This document shows positions 1 to 8,596 of a DNA stretch of 64,000 nucleotides, one piece after another. The translations under genes were made by a program, and so were the position numbers. The notes under the pieces were generated by a model. It was not told the origin of the DNA. It worked only from the letters and a program-made list of their open reading frames with translations, and ran no database searches. Numbering within the stretch: position 1 is the first letter of the stretch; each line of letters opens with the position of its first letter. The DNA comes from JANSWY01 sp965228955 (GTDB lineage: Bacteria; Bacteroidota; Bacteroidia; Cytophagales; Cyclobacteriaceae), in assembly GCA_965228955.1 (NCBI GenBank), contig OZ245848.1, forward strand, positions 2,790,001 to 2,854,000, given 5' to 3'.

Positions 1-551
1 AGCACATACAAAGAATCACAACGGCAGTAAAAAACCTAACGGATATTCTGAATGATTTCTTATCACTAGAGAGGCTAGAATCAGGAGCAATCTCTTCTGA
101 AATTATTGAGTTGTCTTTTGCTGATCTCGTAAATGAGATTGAGGAACAAATGTCTGCTCTCTTAAAACAGGATCAGAAATTGCTGATCAAAAGAGATTTT
201 AATGGCGACATCATTAAGAGCGATCCTAAGCTTCTTAAAAATATTGTGATTAATCTGGTCTCAAATGCTATTAAATACAGTGATGAAGGAAAGGAGATCA
301 CACTTGATTTTAAATTAGAAGATCAATGGATTTTTGTAAAGGTAATTGACCAGGGTATTGGAATTCCAAAGGAAGAACAAAAGAACCTCTTCCAGCGGTT
401 TTTTAGGGCTGGAAATGCAGTCAACATACAAGGAACAGGTCTGGGTCTACATATTGTTAAAAAGTATGTAGACTTGCTAGATGGTTCTTTAGATTTAAAA
501 AGTGAACAAAACGAAGGAACAACCATAACAGTAAATATTCCACATGAGTAA
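1..551 (+). CDS. Sensor histidine kinase, C-terminal part (5' end outside window)
   Basis: The reading frame is open from base 3 and no start is visible, so this is the C-terminal fragment of a longer kinase. The first about 30 residues look like the second helix of a HisKA dimerisation domain; the phosphoacceptor His would lie just outside the window. A HATPase_c domain follows, with N box (NLVSNAIKY), G1 box (DQGIGIP), F box (FQRFFRAG) and G2 box (GTGLGLHIVKKY), so ATP binding should be intact. The stop overlaps the start of the next gene by 8 bases, so the kinase is translationally coupled to the REC-CRP regulator and is its probable partner. The sensor part is unseen, so the stimulus is unknown. 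Confidence 0.93.
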   Translation, partial: HIQRITTAVKNLTDILNDFLSLERLESGAISSEIIELSFADLVNEIEEQMSALLKQDQKLLIKRDFNGDIIKSDPKLLKNIVINLVSNAIKYSDEGKEITLDFKLEDQWIFVKVIDQGIGIPKEEQKNLFQRFFRAGNAVNIQGTGLGLHIVKKYVDLLDGSLDLKSEQNEGTTITVNIPHE

Positions 552-1584
552 GAAGAAAGTACTAGTAATAGAAGATAACCACGAGATGCGTGATAACATC
601 GTGGAATTACTCGAATTGAGTAATTACGAAGTGTTCAATGAACCTGATGGAAAAGCAGGCGTCAAAACCGCGCTAAACGAGATTCCAGATATAATCATCT
701 GCGACATCATGATGCCTGGAATGGACGGCTATGAAGTCTTGTACCTTCTTTCTAAGAATGTTGAGACTTCTGGTATACCTTTCATATTCCTAACCGCTAA
801 AGCTGAAAAATCTGACTTCAGAAAAGGAATGAGCCTTGGAGCGGATGATTACCTCACTAAACCATTCGATGAGATGGATTTACTGAGCGCAATCGAACAA
901 CGGTTGAAGAAACATGAATTGCTTAAAGAAAACTCACAGCAAGGCCTGGAACCATTCCTAAACCAGGTAAGTTCGAGCTACAAGAATTTTGAAGACCTCA
1001 TTAAGGACAGGAAAACCAGAAGCTTCGATAAAAAGGAATCAATATATAAAGAAGGTGATTTCAGTCACTATTTGTACTACATCAAAACAGGAAGGGTTAA
1101 GCTTTATAAAATAAATAGTGATGGAAAGGAATTCATTGTGGATGTCTTGAAGGAAGGTGACTTCTTCGGCCAACTTGCTTTAATACAGGATATCAATTAC
1201 ACTGAATTTACTGAAGCATTAGAGACTACAGAAGTTCTATTAGTTCCACGGGCTGATTTTCAGGAACTCATTTTTAGTAGTAATGAAATCTCAAGTCGGT
1301 TTATTAAAATGATCAGTAAAGATCTCGCCGACAAAGAAGGAGAACTCATGAGACTGGCCTATAACACGGTAAGAAAAAGAACGGCTGATGCATTGAAAAA
1401 GTTAATTGATGAGGAGAACAAAGAATTCAGCATCTCCAGAGATAATCTATCAAGCATTGTAGGAACAGCTACTGAGTCAGTAATTCGTGTATTGTCTGAA
1501 TTTAAGAAAGACGGAATAATCAAAATTGAAGGTGGTAAAGTCACTGTTTTGAGTTACGATAAATTGTCTGCAATAAAATATTAA
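544..1584 (+). CDS. Response regulator with receiver, cNMP-binding-fold and CRP/FNR HTH domains
   Basis: This 346-residue protein has three domains. Residues 1-122 are a receiver with the acidic pair E10/D11, phosphoacceptor D54 (CDIMMPGMDG) and the KPF lysine. Residues about 145-260 are a CRP-type cyclic-nucleotide-binding fold. Residues about 270-335 are a winged HTH of the CRP/FNR kind (TATESVIRVLSEFKKDGII). In the phosphate-binding cassette region (FGQLALIQDINYTEFTEA) the Arg-Ser/Thr pair that contacts cAMP is absent, so control is more likely through phosphorylation of D54 than through cAMP. No FNR iron-sulfur cysteines are visible. It overlaps the upstream kinase by 8 bases. Targets are unknown. 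Confidence 0.9.
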   Translation: MSKKKVLVIEDNHEMRDNIVELLELSNYEVFNEPDGKAGVKTALNEIPDIIICDIMMPGMDGYEVLYLLSKNVETSGIPFIFLTAKAEKSDFRKGMSLGADDYLTKPFDEMDLLSAIEQRLKKHELLKENSQQGLEPFLNQVSSSYKNFEDLIKDRKTRSFDKKESIYKEGDFSHYLYYIKTGRVKLYKINSDGKEFIVDVLKEGDFFGQLALIQDINYTEFTEALETTEVLLVPRADFQELIFSSNEISSRFIKMISKDLADKEGELMRLAYNTVRKRTADALKKLIDEENKEFSISRDNLSSIVGTATESVIRVLSEFKKDGIIKIEGGKVTVLSYDKLSAIKY

Positions 1585-1666
1585 AGTATGGTGGTGGGGT
1601 GAAATAACACAATAGCGTTTTACTCTATATTGTCAATTACTAAGTTTATTTTTTGCAGCTGAAGAG

Positions 1667-1692
1667 AGCACCTCATTTTGGGGTGCTTTTTC
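1667..1692 (+). terminator. Rho-independent terminator
   Basis: AGCACC (1667-1672) and GGTGCT (1682-1687) form a 6-bp stem around a 9-base loop and are followed by a T-rich tract. It ends the kinase/REC-CRP transcript and lies just before the end of the convergent SpoIIE gene. In the opposite direction the T tract is poor, so it probably works mainly on the + strand. Confidence 0.75.
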
Positions 1693-2487
1693 TTATTCTT
1701 GAGGCAAACTAAAACCAATAATCAACGCATCATCCAACGGCTTATGAGAACCTGACCATTTATCCAGGTAATCATTAATTACATCTTTCTGTTTGGTGAT
1801 AGGTAATGAGTAAATTTCTTCAAGAAGGGCTTTCAAGTTCTTCATGCCTAATTTCTTATTGTTGGGACCACCTACTAAATCTGTAACTCCATCACTGAAT
1901 AAATAGAAGTTGGTAGCTTTCTTCTTTTTCAAATCAATGATAACAGTCTTGTACTGATGGTCATACTCAAACAGCTCTCCTATCTGCAGACGGTCTGCTT
2001 TAATCGTATTCAACTCACCTTCAGAGACTTCATAGAGGTTCATCTTTGCACCTGCAAAATCTAATTCACCAATATGTGGGTTATACTTAACTATCCCCAT
2101 GTCAGCACCAGTACCAAGCAACTTCTTTTCTTTGCTTCCAAACTTCTCCTTTATTTCTTCATGCATCAAATACAGAATTCTGTTAGGGAAAGTCTCTTCG
2201 TCGTTTAGTATGGCTTTTTTTAAGGCATTAGTATAAATCCTTGTCATCATGCTTGCCAGATGACCGTGCCCCATACAATCGAATACAGCTAAAAAAATAC
2301 TGTCATCAACTTCATGAAGCCAATATCCGTCACCTCCCACTCCACTCATAGGACGATTAATGATAAAGGCATTGGGAATACTTGACGCTAGTGTTTCCTC
2401 GTCGGGGAATAACTCAAAATAATTCTTTTTGGTAGCATCCTCTACACGTTTCTCATATGTAGAATTGTCGTAAGGTCTTTTATTCAT
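1693..2487 (-). CDS. SpoIIE-family PP2C serine/threonine phosphatase (copy 1)
   Basis: A 264-residue soluble protein with a SpoIIE/RsbU-type PP2C domain over almost its whole length and no sensor or membrane segment. The metal-binding signatures are all present: GGDGYW, DCMGHGHLASMM, LFSDGVTDLVGG and the C-terminal DDALIIGF. Such phosphatases dephosphorylate STAS-domain or SiaC-type phosphoproteins in partner-switching pathways. It is the last gene of the long - strand chemosensory run, 32 bases after CheX. A close paralogue sits at 15970-16788. Possible substrates in the window are the STAS protein (15340-15756) and the SiaC-like protein (19273-19647); this pairing is inference. Confidence 0.9.
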   Translation of the reverse strand: MNKRPYDNSTYEKRVEDATKKNYFELFPDEETLASSIPNAFIINRPMSGVGGDGYWLHEVDDSIFLAVFDCMGHGHLASMMTRIYTNALKKAILNDEETFPNRILYLMHEEIKEKFGSKEKKLLGTGADMGIVKYNPHIGELDFAGAKMNLYEVSEGELNTIKADRLQIGELFEYDHQYKTVIIDLKKKKATNFYLFSDGVTDLVGGPNNKKLGMKNLKALLEEIYSLPITKQKDVINDYLDKWSGSHKPLDDALIIGFSLPQE

Positions 2488-2519
2488 TAAATGATTTAAA
2501 TAGCCGATTTAGCTCAAAG

Positions 2520-2996
2520 CTATTCAAATCCTACGACAACATAGGCCTCATAGTTTTTCCATTTTATAGGAATTACGTAAACCGATCGGTTAGAAGGGAA
2601 TTGTAATTCATCAGGATTGCCTTCAAAAACAATAGGAACTGATATCATAAAGTTTGTTCCCAGGTTTGCTCGTACATTACCAGCAACAACATTTGAAATT
2701 TCCCCGGCCATATCCAGGATATCTTCATTGGAAGGTTCATCAATACCAATAAACATGCTAATCAGGTCAACAAGCATATTCTTCTCTGCAGAAAAATATA
2801 CAAACCCCTTTCTATTACCTGACACCCTGATCATTCCAGTGAAGTCCTTTAGTTTTAGGTCCTCAGTTTCCTTTAAGTATGGAATACTCATCTCAGAATC
2901 AACTTCAGTAAGTACTTTAAAATAATTACTTACTGAATCAATAAACAGTTTACAGGTAGCCTCAAATTCTTCGCGTCTTCTTTCCATCTTATACAT
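2520..2996 (-). CDS. CheX-like chemotaxis phosphatase
   Basis: About 158 residues from ATG at 2996 (another ATG at 2987; a GTG 45 bases upstream would overlap the preceding gene more deeply and is less likely). The C-terminal half carries a CheC/CheX-type phosphatase signature: D, three residues, then E-I-S-N followed by a helix and V-P. The segment VVAGNVRANLG resembles the CheX helix. CheX dephosphorylates CheY-P. It starts within the last codons of a CheY gene and is followed by the SpoIIE phosphatase, so its natural substrate is probably one of the CheY proteins of this operon. Family assignment rests on motif and length, without an alignment. Confidence 0.75.
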   Translation of the reverse strand: MYKMERRREEFEATCKLFIDSVSNYFKVLTEVDSEMSIPYLKETEDLKLKDFTGMIRVSGNRKGFVYFSAEKNMLVDLISMFIGIDEPSNEDILDMAGEISNVVAGNVRANLGTNFMISVPIVFEGNPDELQFPSNRSVYVIPIKWKNYEAYVVVGFE

Positions 2997-3357
2997 TTCT
3001 ACTAAGAAGTTTATCAAACGCTTTCTGCAAAGATTCTGCACTCACAGGTTTGTACAAAAAGCCCCTTGCTCCTTTGTCGAGAGCCAATAATCCTGTCAAC
3101 TTATCGGATAGTGCTGTGATTATCATCACCTTAGCCTCAGGATGAATTTCCATTATTCCTTCAAGGCATGTAATACCGTCCATTTCAGGCATTGTTATAT
3201 CCAGAGTAATTACATCCGGCTTCTTTTCCTGAACAACTTCAAGTGCCTCAACACCATTTGAAACAGTTCCAATTACTTCTAAATCATATCCCGTTAGATT
3301 CTTCTCAATTGTCCTCCTCATAATGGAAGAATCATCAACAATTAATACTGTTGTCAT
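2989..3357 (-). CDS. CheY-like single-domain response regulator
   Basis: A 122-residue receiver alone. It has the acidic pocket D8/D9, phosphoacceptor D53 in TLDITMPEMDG, the switch Thr in IITALSD and the KPVS lysine. It has no output domain. The start (ATG 3357) overlaps the stop of the NIT kinase by 4 bases, so it is the obvious phosphotransfer partner of that kinase. The sequence is of the CheY type common next to CheB/CheX genes (MRRTIEKNL). Confidence 0.93.
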   Translation of the reverse strand: MTTVLIVDDSSIMRRTIEKNLTGYDLEVIGTVSNGVEALEVVQEKKPDVITLDITMPEMDGITCLEGIMEIHPEAKVMIITALSDKLTGLLALDKGARGFLYKPVSAESLQKAFDKLLSRNV

Positions 3358-5966
3358 GCTAGTTCAGTTTTTTCTCGGTTTGCTAAAGGAAGCTTAATTA
3401 TCATTTCAAAGAACTGACCCTCCTCCGAGCTGATCGAAAACGAACCTTCTTTGCTGTCAATTATTGATTTCACCAGAGCCATTCCCTCACCTCTTCCTGA
3501 ATAGTTATCTGCTTTTTCCGAAGTAGAGAACCCAGGATGAAATATTAAGTCTCTGATTTCATCATCTTTTAAACTATCTGCCTGCATCTCTGACACAAGT
3601 CCTTTTAGCAATGCTTTTTCCTTTATTTCCTTCAAATCCAATCCTTGCCCATCATCGCGGTAAGTAACTACCATTTCATCGAACGAATTGTGATCTAAAG
3701 TAACGCTGATATTTCCTCTAATTAATTTGCCCACCTTCACTCTTGAATTAGGAGCTTCAATTCCATGAGAAAGTGTATTTCTCATCAATTGAATCATAAT
3801 ATCCTTGAAAGGTGTTGTGTAGTGATCCGGAATTACTACATTCTTATCGTTTGAGAAAGAGAAATTGACATCTTTACCAACCTCTTTACTCATTCTGTTC
3901 AGACCTCTTTCAAGGGTATCAATTACAAGAATATTGGATACCACATGTCCCTGAGATGGGAACTTTCTGTAGACATCTGCAACTTTCAACAATAGATCCT
4001 GCATATCAGCTATGATCTTGTCTACTGAATCAATCTCGTATAGGATAGTTAGGAAGTCATTACCTGACATATCTCTACCCCTCAACTTGGATATTGACTC
4101 CTCAATGGTGTGCAGTTTTTCCGTGATCAATGTAACTCCAATAAGCACGGAGTTACCTTTAATATTATGAACAGTCTGGAATGTAAACTCCAATAAAGTT
4201 TCAAAATTGGTTCCGTCCTGCTTTTCATAGCTTTCAGAGATACTTCTCAGTGATTTCCTTGAATTATAAAGGAACCCTCTCAAAACAGAAGGGTCAATCT
4301 TCAGGATACTTAACATAAGCTCAGTTTCCTGCTGCTTGATAGTCTCTGCTTCCTCCATATGCTGTTTCAATAATACAGCCTGAGTTTCATCAGAGATAGT
4401 AACCATTATATTCTGAATCTCATTTTCCCTTTCAATTCTTGAAAATGCAACTCTGATATATTTAGTATTAATACCTTCGCTAGTCTCCGTATATATTTTT
4501 ACCTGCTCAATTGGATTTAGCTGATTTACGACATCCTCATCCATATCTGGATTGAACAAGTGACGCATAAACATTTCAAGTGCCTCAAGGTCTCTTGGAA
4601 TGATGTATGGTCTCATAAAATTTGAGAACATCTCAGTAGCTATCCTCTTGTTGTCGAAGATAGTTTCCATTGCTTTTGAATAAAGGTTACTGATTTTAAA
4701 TTCCTTATCCAATAAGAATATACCTTGCTCAACATTTTCGAATACCACCTCGGATTGCTTGATCACATTCTCATACAGGTATTCAGCGTGTTCCTTTTGT
4801 TTCTTCAATGCATCATGAGATTTGTTAATCTCGTCAGCCATCTCATTGAAGGTTAAGGCGTACTGTCCTATTTCATCTTTAGTTTTGATATCAACTCTAT
4901 CGGAAACATCTCCTACCATAAATTTTTTGGTATGAGATTCCAGTGTCTTAACATTTCCAATCAGGTTGCGAACAATGATGGTCATTATCACAAGAGCCAG
5001 AATTCCAATAAAGATGTCTAGTGCAACGAAAGTATATAAGTCTCTGCTCGATGCAGCTGCAGCATTTTCAGTGTACTCGTGAATCTTGTTAGAGATGTAA
5101 TCCTCAACCTCTTTATAAGCGTTGATCTTTTTTGTTTTGATCTCGTACCAGTACTCTGCATTCTCAGTTAAATCTTCCTGTCCAAAGATCAAATTTCTAA
5201 GCCTTGCAACTTCAGCCAAATCTCCTTCACCCTCCTTTACAGTTGACCTGTAAAAATCTTTTGAGTCCTGATCAGCGATCACCAAAAAGGCGTCCAAATA
5301 TGAGTCCTGAGCGGCAACTAATTTCGAGAATCTCACTTTTGTGGTGCTATCCATGACATTTTCACTATATGCCAGGATACCAAGAGACCGTTCAATACTT
5401 GCTCTTTCCTTTGCCTTCAAAAAGTAGATTGTAGCGTGAACTTGCTGAGCAGCTTCTTTATCAGGTGTTTCGTTTATCAAAAGGTTAACTGTATTCAGCG
5501 CAACTTCATTGATTTCAGAAAACTGCTCAATTGCTTCACTTGGATCAATCGTTAGTTCGTTTACTTCTCGACGAACTTCCAAAAGTCTATCAAAAAAATC
5601 CTTTAAGTGTTCCACATCCTTATCGTGATCCTTCATGAATCCGGCAAGATCCGGATTAACGATTTCTTTGTAGAACTCATTCAGTGTACTATCGGTGGTA
5701 TGTCTTTGTGCAAGAATTTCTTCAGAAAACTTATTTCCTGAATTTGCCAGATAACCAGCTGTAATACTTCTTTCTTTTTGAAGTTCGTGAACTACATGAT
5801 TGATTTCAATGCCAAGTATGATGGCTTTGTTGAGTCGAACAGACTCTTTGTAATGGGTAAATTTGTGTTGTACCTGAAAATAGTCAAACCCAATAATTAT
5901 GACAATCAGGGGTATGATTATAACGGCAAACTTATTTCTTATTGAAAGATTGTGTAACGCTTTCAT
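3354..5966 (-). CDS. Membrane NIT-HAMP-PAS-HPt kinase with CheA-type ATPase domain
   Basis: An 870-residue protein. TM1 is at about 13-30. A periplasmic region of about 280 residues begins with a NIT-type (nitrate/nitrite-sensing family) motif: HELQKERSITAGYLANSG and later QRHTTDSTL. TM2 is at about 312-334, then HAMP, a coiled coil and a PAS-like domain (about 405-535). A His-phosphotransfer segment has H600 in VHNIKGNS, like CheA P1. The C-terminal ATPase is of the CheA kind (RNTLSHGIE, DDGQGLD, FHPGFSTSEK, SGRGEGM). There is no classical HisKA H box and no CheW-like domain, so it should not couple to receptor arrays. It overlaps a CheY gene by 4 bases on both sides. The ligand is unproven; nitrate is only suggested by the family name. 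Confidence 0.88.
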   Translation of the reverse strand: MKALHNLSIRNKFAVIIIPLIVIIIGFDYFQVQHKFTHYKESVRLNKAIILGIEINHVVHELQKERSITAGYLANSGNKFSEEILAQRHTTDSTLNEFYKEIVNPDLAGFMKDHDKDVEHLKDFFDRLLEVRREVNELTIDPSEAIEQFSEINEVALNTVNLLINETPDKEAAQQVHATIYFLKAKERASIERSLGILAYSENVMDSTTKVRFSKLVAAQDSYLDAFLVIADQDSKDFYRSTVKEGEGDLAEVARLRNLIFGQEDLTENAEYWYEIKTKKINAYKEVEDYISNKIHEYTENAAAASSRDLYTFVALDIFIGILALVIMTIIVRNLIGNVKTLESHTKKFMVGDVSDRVDIKTKDEIGQYALTFNEMADEINKSHDALKKQKEHAEYLYENVIKQSEVVFENVEQGIFLLDKEFKISNLYSKAMETIFDNKRIATEMFSNFMRPYIIPRDLEALEMFMRHLFNPDMDEDVVNQLNPIEQVKIYTETSEGINTKYIRVAFSRIERENEIQNIMVTISDETQAVLLKQHMEEAETIKQQETELMLSILKIDPSVLRGFLYNSRKSLRSISESYEKQDGTNFETLLEFTFQTVHNIKGNSVLIGVTLITEKLHTIEESISKLRGRDMSGNDFLTILYEIDSVDKIIADMQDLLLKVADVYRKFPSQGHVVSNILVIDTLERGLNRMSKEVGKDVNFSFSNDKNVVIPDHYTTPFKDIMIQLMRNTLSHGIEAPNSRVKVGKLIRGNISVTLDHNSFDEMVVTYRDDGQGLDLKEIKEKALLKGLVSEMQADSLKDDEIRDLIFHPGFSTSEKADNYSGRGEGMALVKSIIDSKEGSFSISSEEGQFFEMIIKLPLANREKTELA

Positions 5967-6322
5967 ATGATTTTCTTTATTACTTCTACCAGCCCTTCAG
6001 AGGTGAAAGGCTTGACTATATAGTCAGAAGCACCTAATTCCATTCCTTTGTTAACCATAGTTTGCTGGCCAACAGCACTAATCATAACTACTTTAGAATC
6101 TAGACCTTCTTCATTGAAAACTTTAAGAATTTCAAGGCCCATCATGTCTGGAAGCACATTATCAAGTGTTACCAGATCTGGTTGTAGCTCTAATGCTAGT
6201 TCTATTGCTGACTCCCCGTCACCTGCTTCTCCTACAATTTCATATCCTTCACCAACCAAAGCATCTTTGATCAGTGTTCTCATGTAAACAGAGTCGTCAA
6301 CTATTAATATCGTTTTACTCAT
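5963..6322 (-). CDS. CheY-like single-domain response regulator
   Basis: A 119-residue receiver with D9/D10, phosphoacceptor D54, the switch Ser (MISAVGQQT) and K of VKPF. The loop after the phosphorylated Asp reads LDNVLPDM in place of the usual LDIxMPxMDG. The protein at 18257-18640 shares this variant and is similar along its whole length, so the two are paralogues. It overlaps the NIT kinase start by 4 bases and lies downstream of a CheC-like gene, as its paralogue also does. Confidence 0.92.
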   Translation of the reverse strand: MSKTILIVDDSVYMRTLIKDALVGEGYEIVGEAGDGESAIELALELQPDLVTLDNVLPDMMGLEILKVFNEEGLDSKVVMISAVGQQTMVNKGMELGASDYIVKPFTSEGLVEVIKKII

Positions 6323-6394
6323 AATTAAGTGATTTTCTCGAAATAAATGTAATTTTTTCCCTCTATCCCTATGCTGGTTATTATCAAGGTTTAA

Positions 6395-6994
6395 TTATAC
6401 TAATTCTTTTATTCTGTCCAGAAACTTTTCGTTAAAAATCCATACAAAATCAGGATTAATTTCTAACTCTGTTCCGTGGAACTGAGCCTTGAAGTGTATG
6501 ATCGAATCCATTTCTGATGCTTGTGATTGCAAATATTCTTCAACTTCAGTTGATGCCATTATATGCAGATGTGGAATATGTCCAAAAATTTCCAAACCAA
6601 GGATGTTAGCAAACTCAGTAACAACCGCTGCTGCAACCATATTATCGACTTCCTTAAGGAACTCCATCTTCATTGCTCGACTGATTTCATTGTCTTCTTT
6701 AATCAAACTTTCAGGAAGGCACGCTTCAGTAATTTTTGTGACCTCTTCTTCTGAAAAAATAAGATGACACGAACCTTTAAGTTCGCCCATTAGCTCCGTT
6801 CTCAACAAGTGCACTTCCTGTCCGGATTTCTGAAGAAACCTTGGAACCTCATGATCATCTTCATTAAGGTCAATTTTGCTCAATTGAATTGGACTCTGGA
6901 GAATTTGTTCCATAGATTGTTTGGCCATGGATAAACCTCCATTGATCAGGTCTGTAGCAGCCTTAAATTCATCTTCGTTTAGTTTTGCTAACAT
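6395..6994 (-). CDS. CheC-like phosphatase-family protein (copy 1)
   Basis: About 199 residues from ATG 6994 (the TTG two codons earlier is less likely). The sequence has one CheC/CheX/FliY-type active-site helix: E-V-D-N, then exactly 22 residues, then P (EVDNMVAAAVVTEFANIL...HIP). Classical CheC has two such helices; only one is clear here. The Asp/Ser that usually lies four residues before the Glu is a Glu. The protein has no TM segment. Paralogues lie at 18653-19243 and 59983-60594. In two of the three loci it sits next to the LDNVLPDM type of CheY, which suggests a dedicated CheY-P phosphatase. Confidence 0.75.
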   Translation of the reverse strand: MLAKLNEDEFKAATDLINGGLSMAKQSMEQILQSPIQLSKIDLNEDDHEVPRFLQKSGQEVHLLRTELMGELKGSCHLIFSEEEVTKITEACLPESLIKEDNEISRAMKMEFLKEVDNMVAAAVVTEFANILGLEIFGHIPHLHIMASTEVEEYLQSQASEMDSIIHFKAQFHGTELEINPDFVWIFNEKFLDRIKELV

Positions 6995-7042
6995 AGTCAA
7001 ATTGGGTTACACCTTTAATTTCTTTAATTATTCTCTTTTTTA

Positions 7043-8104
7043 CTAATTTAATTTCACTTGCTTTAACATCGCTTCAGCTATTCTGTGCAGAGGCAGAACC
7101 TCATCTACAGTACCAAGTTTTATCGCTTCTTTTGGCATTCCAAATACAACACTTGTGGATTCATCCTGAGCTATCGTATAAGCGCCTTCATTTTTCATCT
7201 CAAACATACCCTGGGCCCCATCCTTTCCCATTCCCGTCAAAATCACACCAACTGCGTGTCCTCTGGCATATCTGGCTGTAGATTTAAACAAAACATCAAC
7301 AGAAGGCATGTGCCTGTTCACCAATGGACCTGCCTTAACTTCAACATAATAATTGGTGGCTTGCTTTTTCAGCAACATATGCATGTTTCCTGGGGCAATC
7401 AATGCCTGGCCTTTGACCACAGCATCTCCATTTGTTGCTTCTTTAACACTGATCTGACACTCCATATTGAGCCTATCTGCAAATTGCTTTGTAAATACTT
7501 CCGGCATGTGCTGAACAATTACAATCCCTGGACAATCCTGCGGCATTTGTTTAAGAATAGTTCTTAAGGCTTCAGTACCTCCGGTTGACGCTCCCATAGC
7601 AATGACAGTATGAGTATAATCATAAGTCTGCCTTTGGACTTCAGGTTTTGGCACATTGAAAGTGCTCATAAACTTCCTTTGTGCCATGATAGCATTCACA
7701 TTGGACCTTGCAGCAGCTTTAATTTTGCGGCACAATTCCATTGCATCCTGATGCAAAAGATCTCGAGTGTTAACTTTTGGTTTACCAACAACATCGACCG
7801 CACCATACTCCAAGGCTTTTACAGCACCTTTTGAACCTTCCTGAGTCAATGTTGAAATAATCACAACCGGAATGGGGTGTTGATTCATAAGCTTTTTCAG
7901 GAATGTAATGCCATTCATTTTCGGCATTTCAATGTCAAGCGTGATAACGTCTGGCACCAACCTCTTAAGCTCCTGTGCGGCTTCATATGGATCTGATGCC
8001 ATTCCCACTACTTCCAATTCCGGATCAGCTGAGAATATCTCATTTAGCGATTGTCTCACTAACAAGGAATCATCTACGATCAATATTTTAGAAACCTTAG
8101 CCAC
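7043..8104 (-). CDS. cheB: Chemotaxis response regulator protein-glutamate methylesterase
   Basis: A 353-residue protein with an N-terminal receiver (D11/D12, phosphoacceptor D57 in TLDIEMPKMNG) and a C-terminal methylesterase domain from about 165. The catalytic triad regions are visible: GASTGGTEAL (Ser), VQHMPE (His) and GMGKDGAQGM (Asp). It removes methyl groups from, and deamidates, receptor glutamates or glutamines. The start is a GTG at 8104, 3 bases after cheD; no ATG fits the receiver start. It forms the adaptation set with cheR and cheD in the same operon. Confidence 0.97.
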   Translation of the reverse strand: MAKVSKILIVDDSLLVRQSLNEIFSADPELEVVGMASDPYEAAQELKRLVPDVITLDIEMPKMNGITFLKKLMNQHPIPVVIISTLTQEGSKGAVKALEYGAVDVVGKPKVNTRDLLHQDAMELCRKIKAAARSNVNAIMAQRKFMSTFNVPKPEVQRQTYDYTHTVIAMGASTGGTEALRTILKQMPQDCPGIVIVQHMPEVFTKQFADRLNMECQISVKEATNGDAVVKGQALIAPGNMHMLLKKQATNYYVEVKAGPLVNRHMPSVDVLFKSTARYARGHAVGVILTGMGKDGAQGMFEMKNEGAYTIAQDESTSVVFGMPKEAIKLGTVDEVLPLHRIAEAMLKQVKLN

Positions 8105-8107
8105 TAA

Positions 8108-8596
8108 TTATCTTAACTTATGATTTAACTGAGTTGGTTTAATCAATTTCATTTTTACTACTCCTGTTCCGGTATCAAATAATATCTTTCTTCCCAATGT
8201 ACCATCAACACTTTGTGCCACAATCGATATTCCATATTGGTCCAGGTATTTTTTTGCTATTTCAATATTTCTTTCCCCAATCTTCATTGTAAAGTTTGCC
8301 TGATTTGCTCCTCCAAAGATTTTTGCAATCATACTGTGTTTTCTTGCTCCAATCTGTTCCATCTCTTTGACTAACTTCTCCATTGCAATATTCCCATACT
8401 TTGCTGACGCTAACCCTTCGCCATTCCAGAATGGAAGCATGAAGTGATTAATCCCACCAATCTTTTTCTCAGTATCGTACAAACATACTGATATGCAAGA
8501 TCCTAAAACTGTTGTTACAAGGTGTGGTTCCTTGCTCACAAATAGATTAGAAGGATACAGGTAATGTTTCGCTATGCCAACATCCTTATTTATCAA
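8108..8596 (-). CDS. cheD: Chemoreceptor glutamine deamidase CheD
   Basis: A 162-residue protein, the usual CheD size. Active-site Cys34 is in VLGSCISVCLYD and His51 in GGINHFMLP. CheD deamidates receptor glutamines and in some bacteria forms a complex with CheC. The start is a TTG at 8596 whose TTGA overlaps the stop of the upstream kinase-like gene by 4 bases; there is no ATG before the conserved core. Three CheC-like proteins in the window could be regulatory partners, but this is inference. Confidence 0.93.
   Translation of the reverse strand: MINKDVGIAKHYLYPSNLFVSKEPHLVTTVLGSCISVCLYDTEKKIGGINHFMLPFWNGEGLASAKYGNIAMEKLVKEMEQIGARKHSMIAKIFGGANQANFTMKIGERNIEIAKKYLDQYGISIVAQSVDGTLGRKILFDTGTGVVKMKLIKPTQLNHKLR

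Noticed and set aside
7085..7567. 160-codon + strand frame opposite cheB
   Set aside because: It is antisense to conserved CheB coding sequence and rich in His, Cys and Ile, as expected of a shadow frame.
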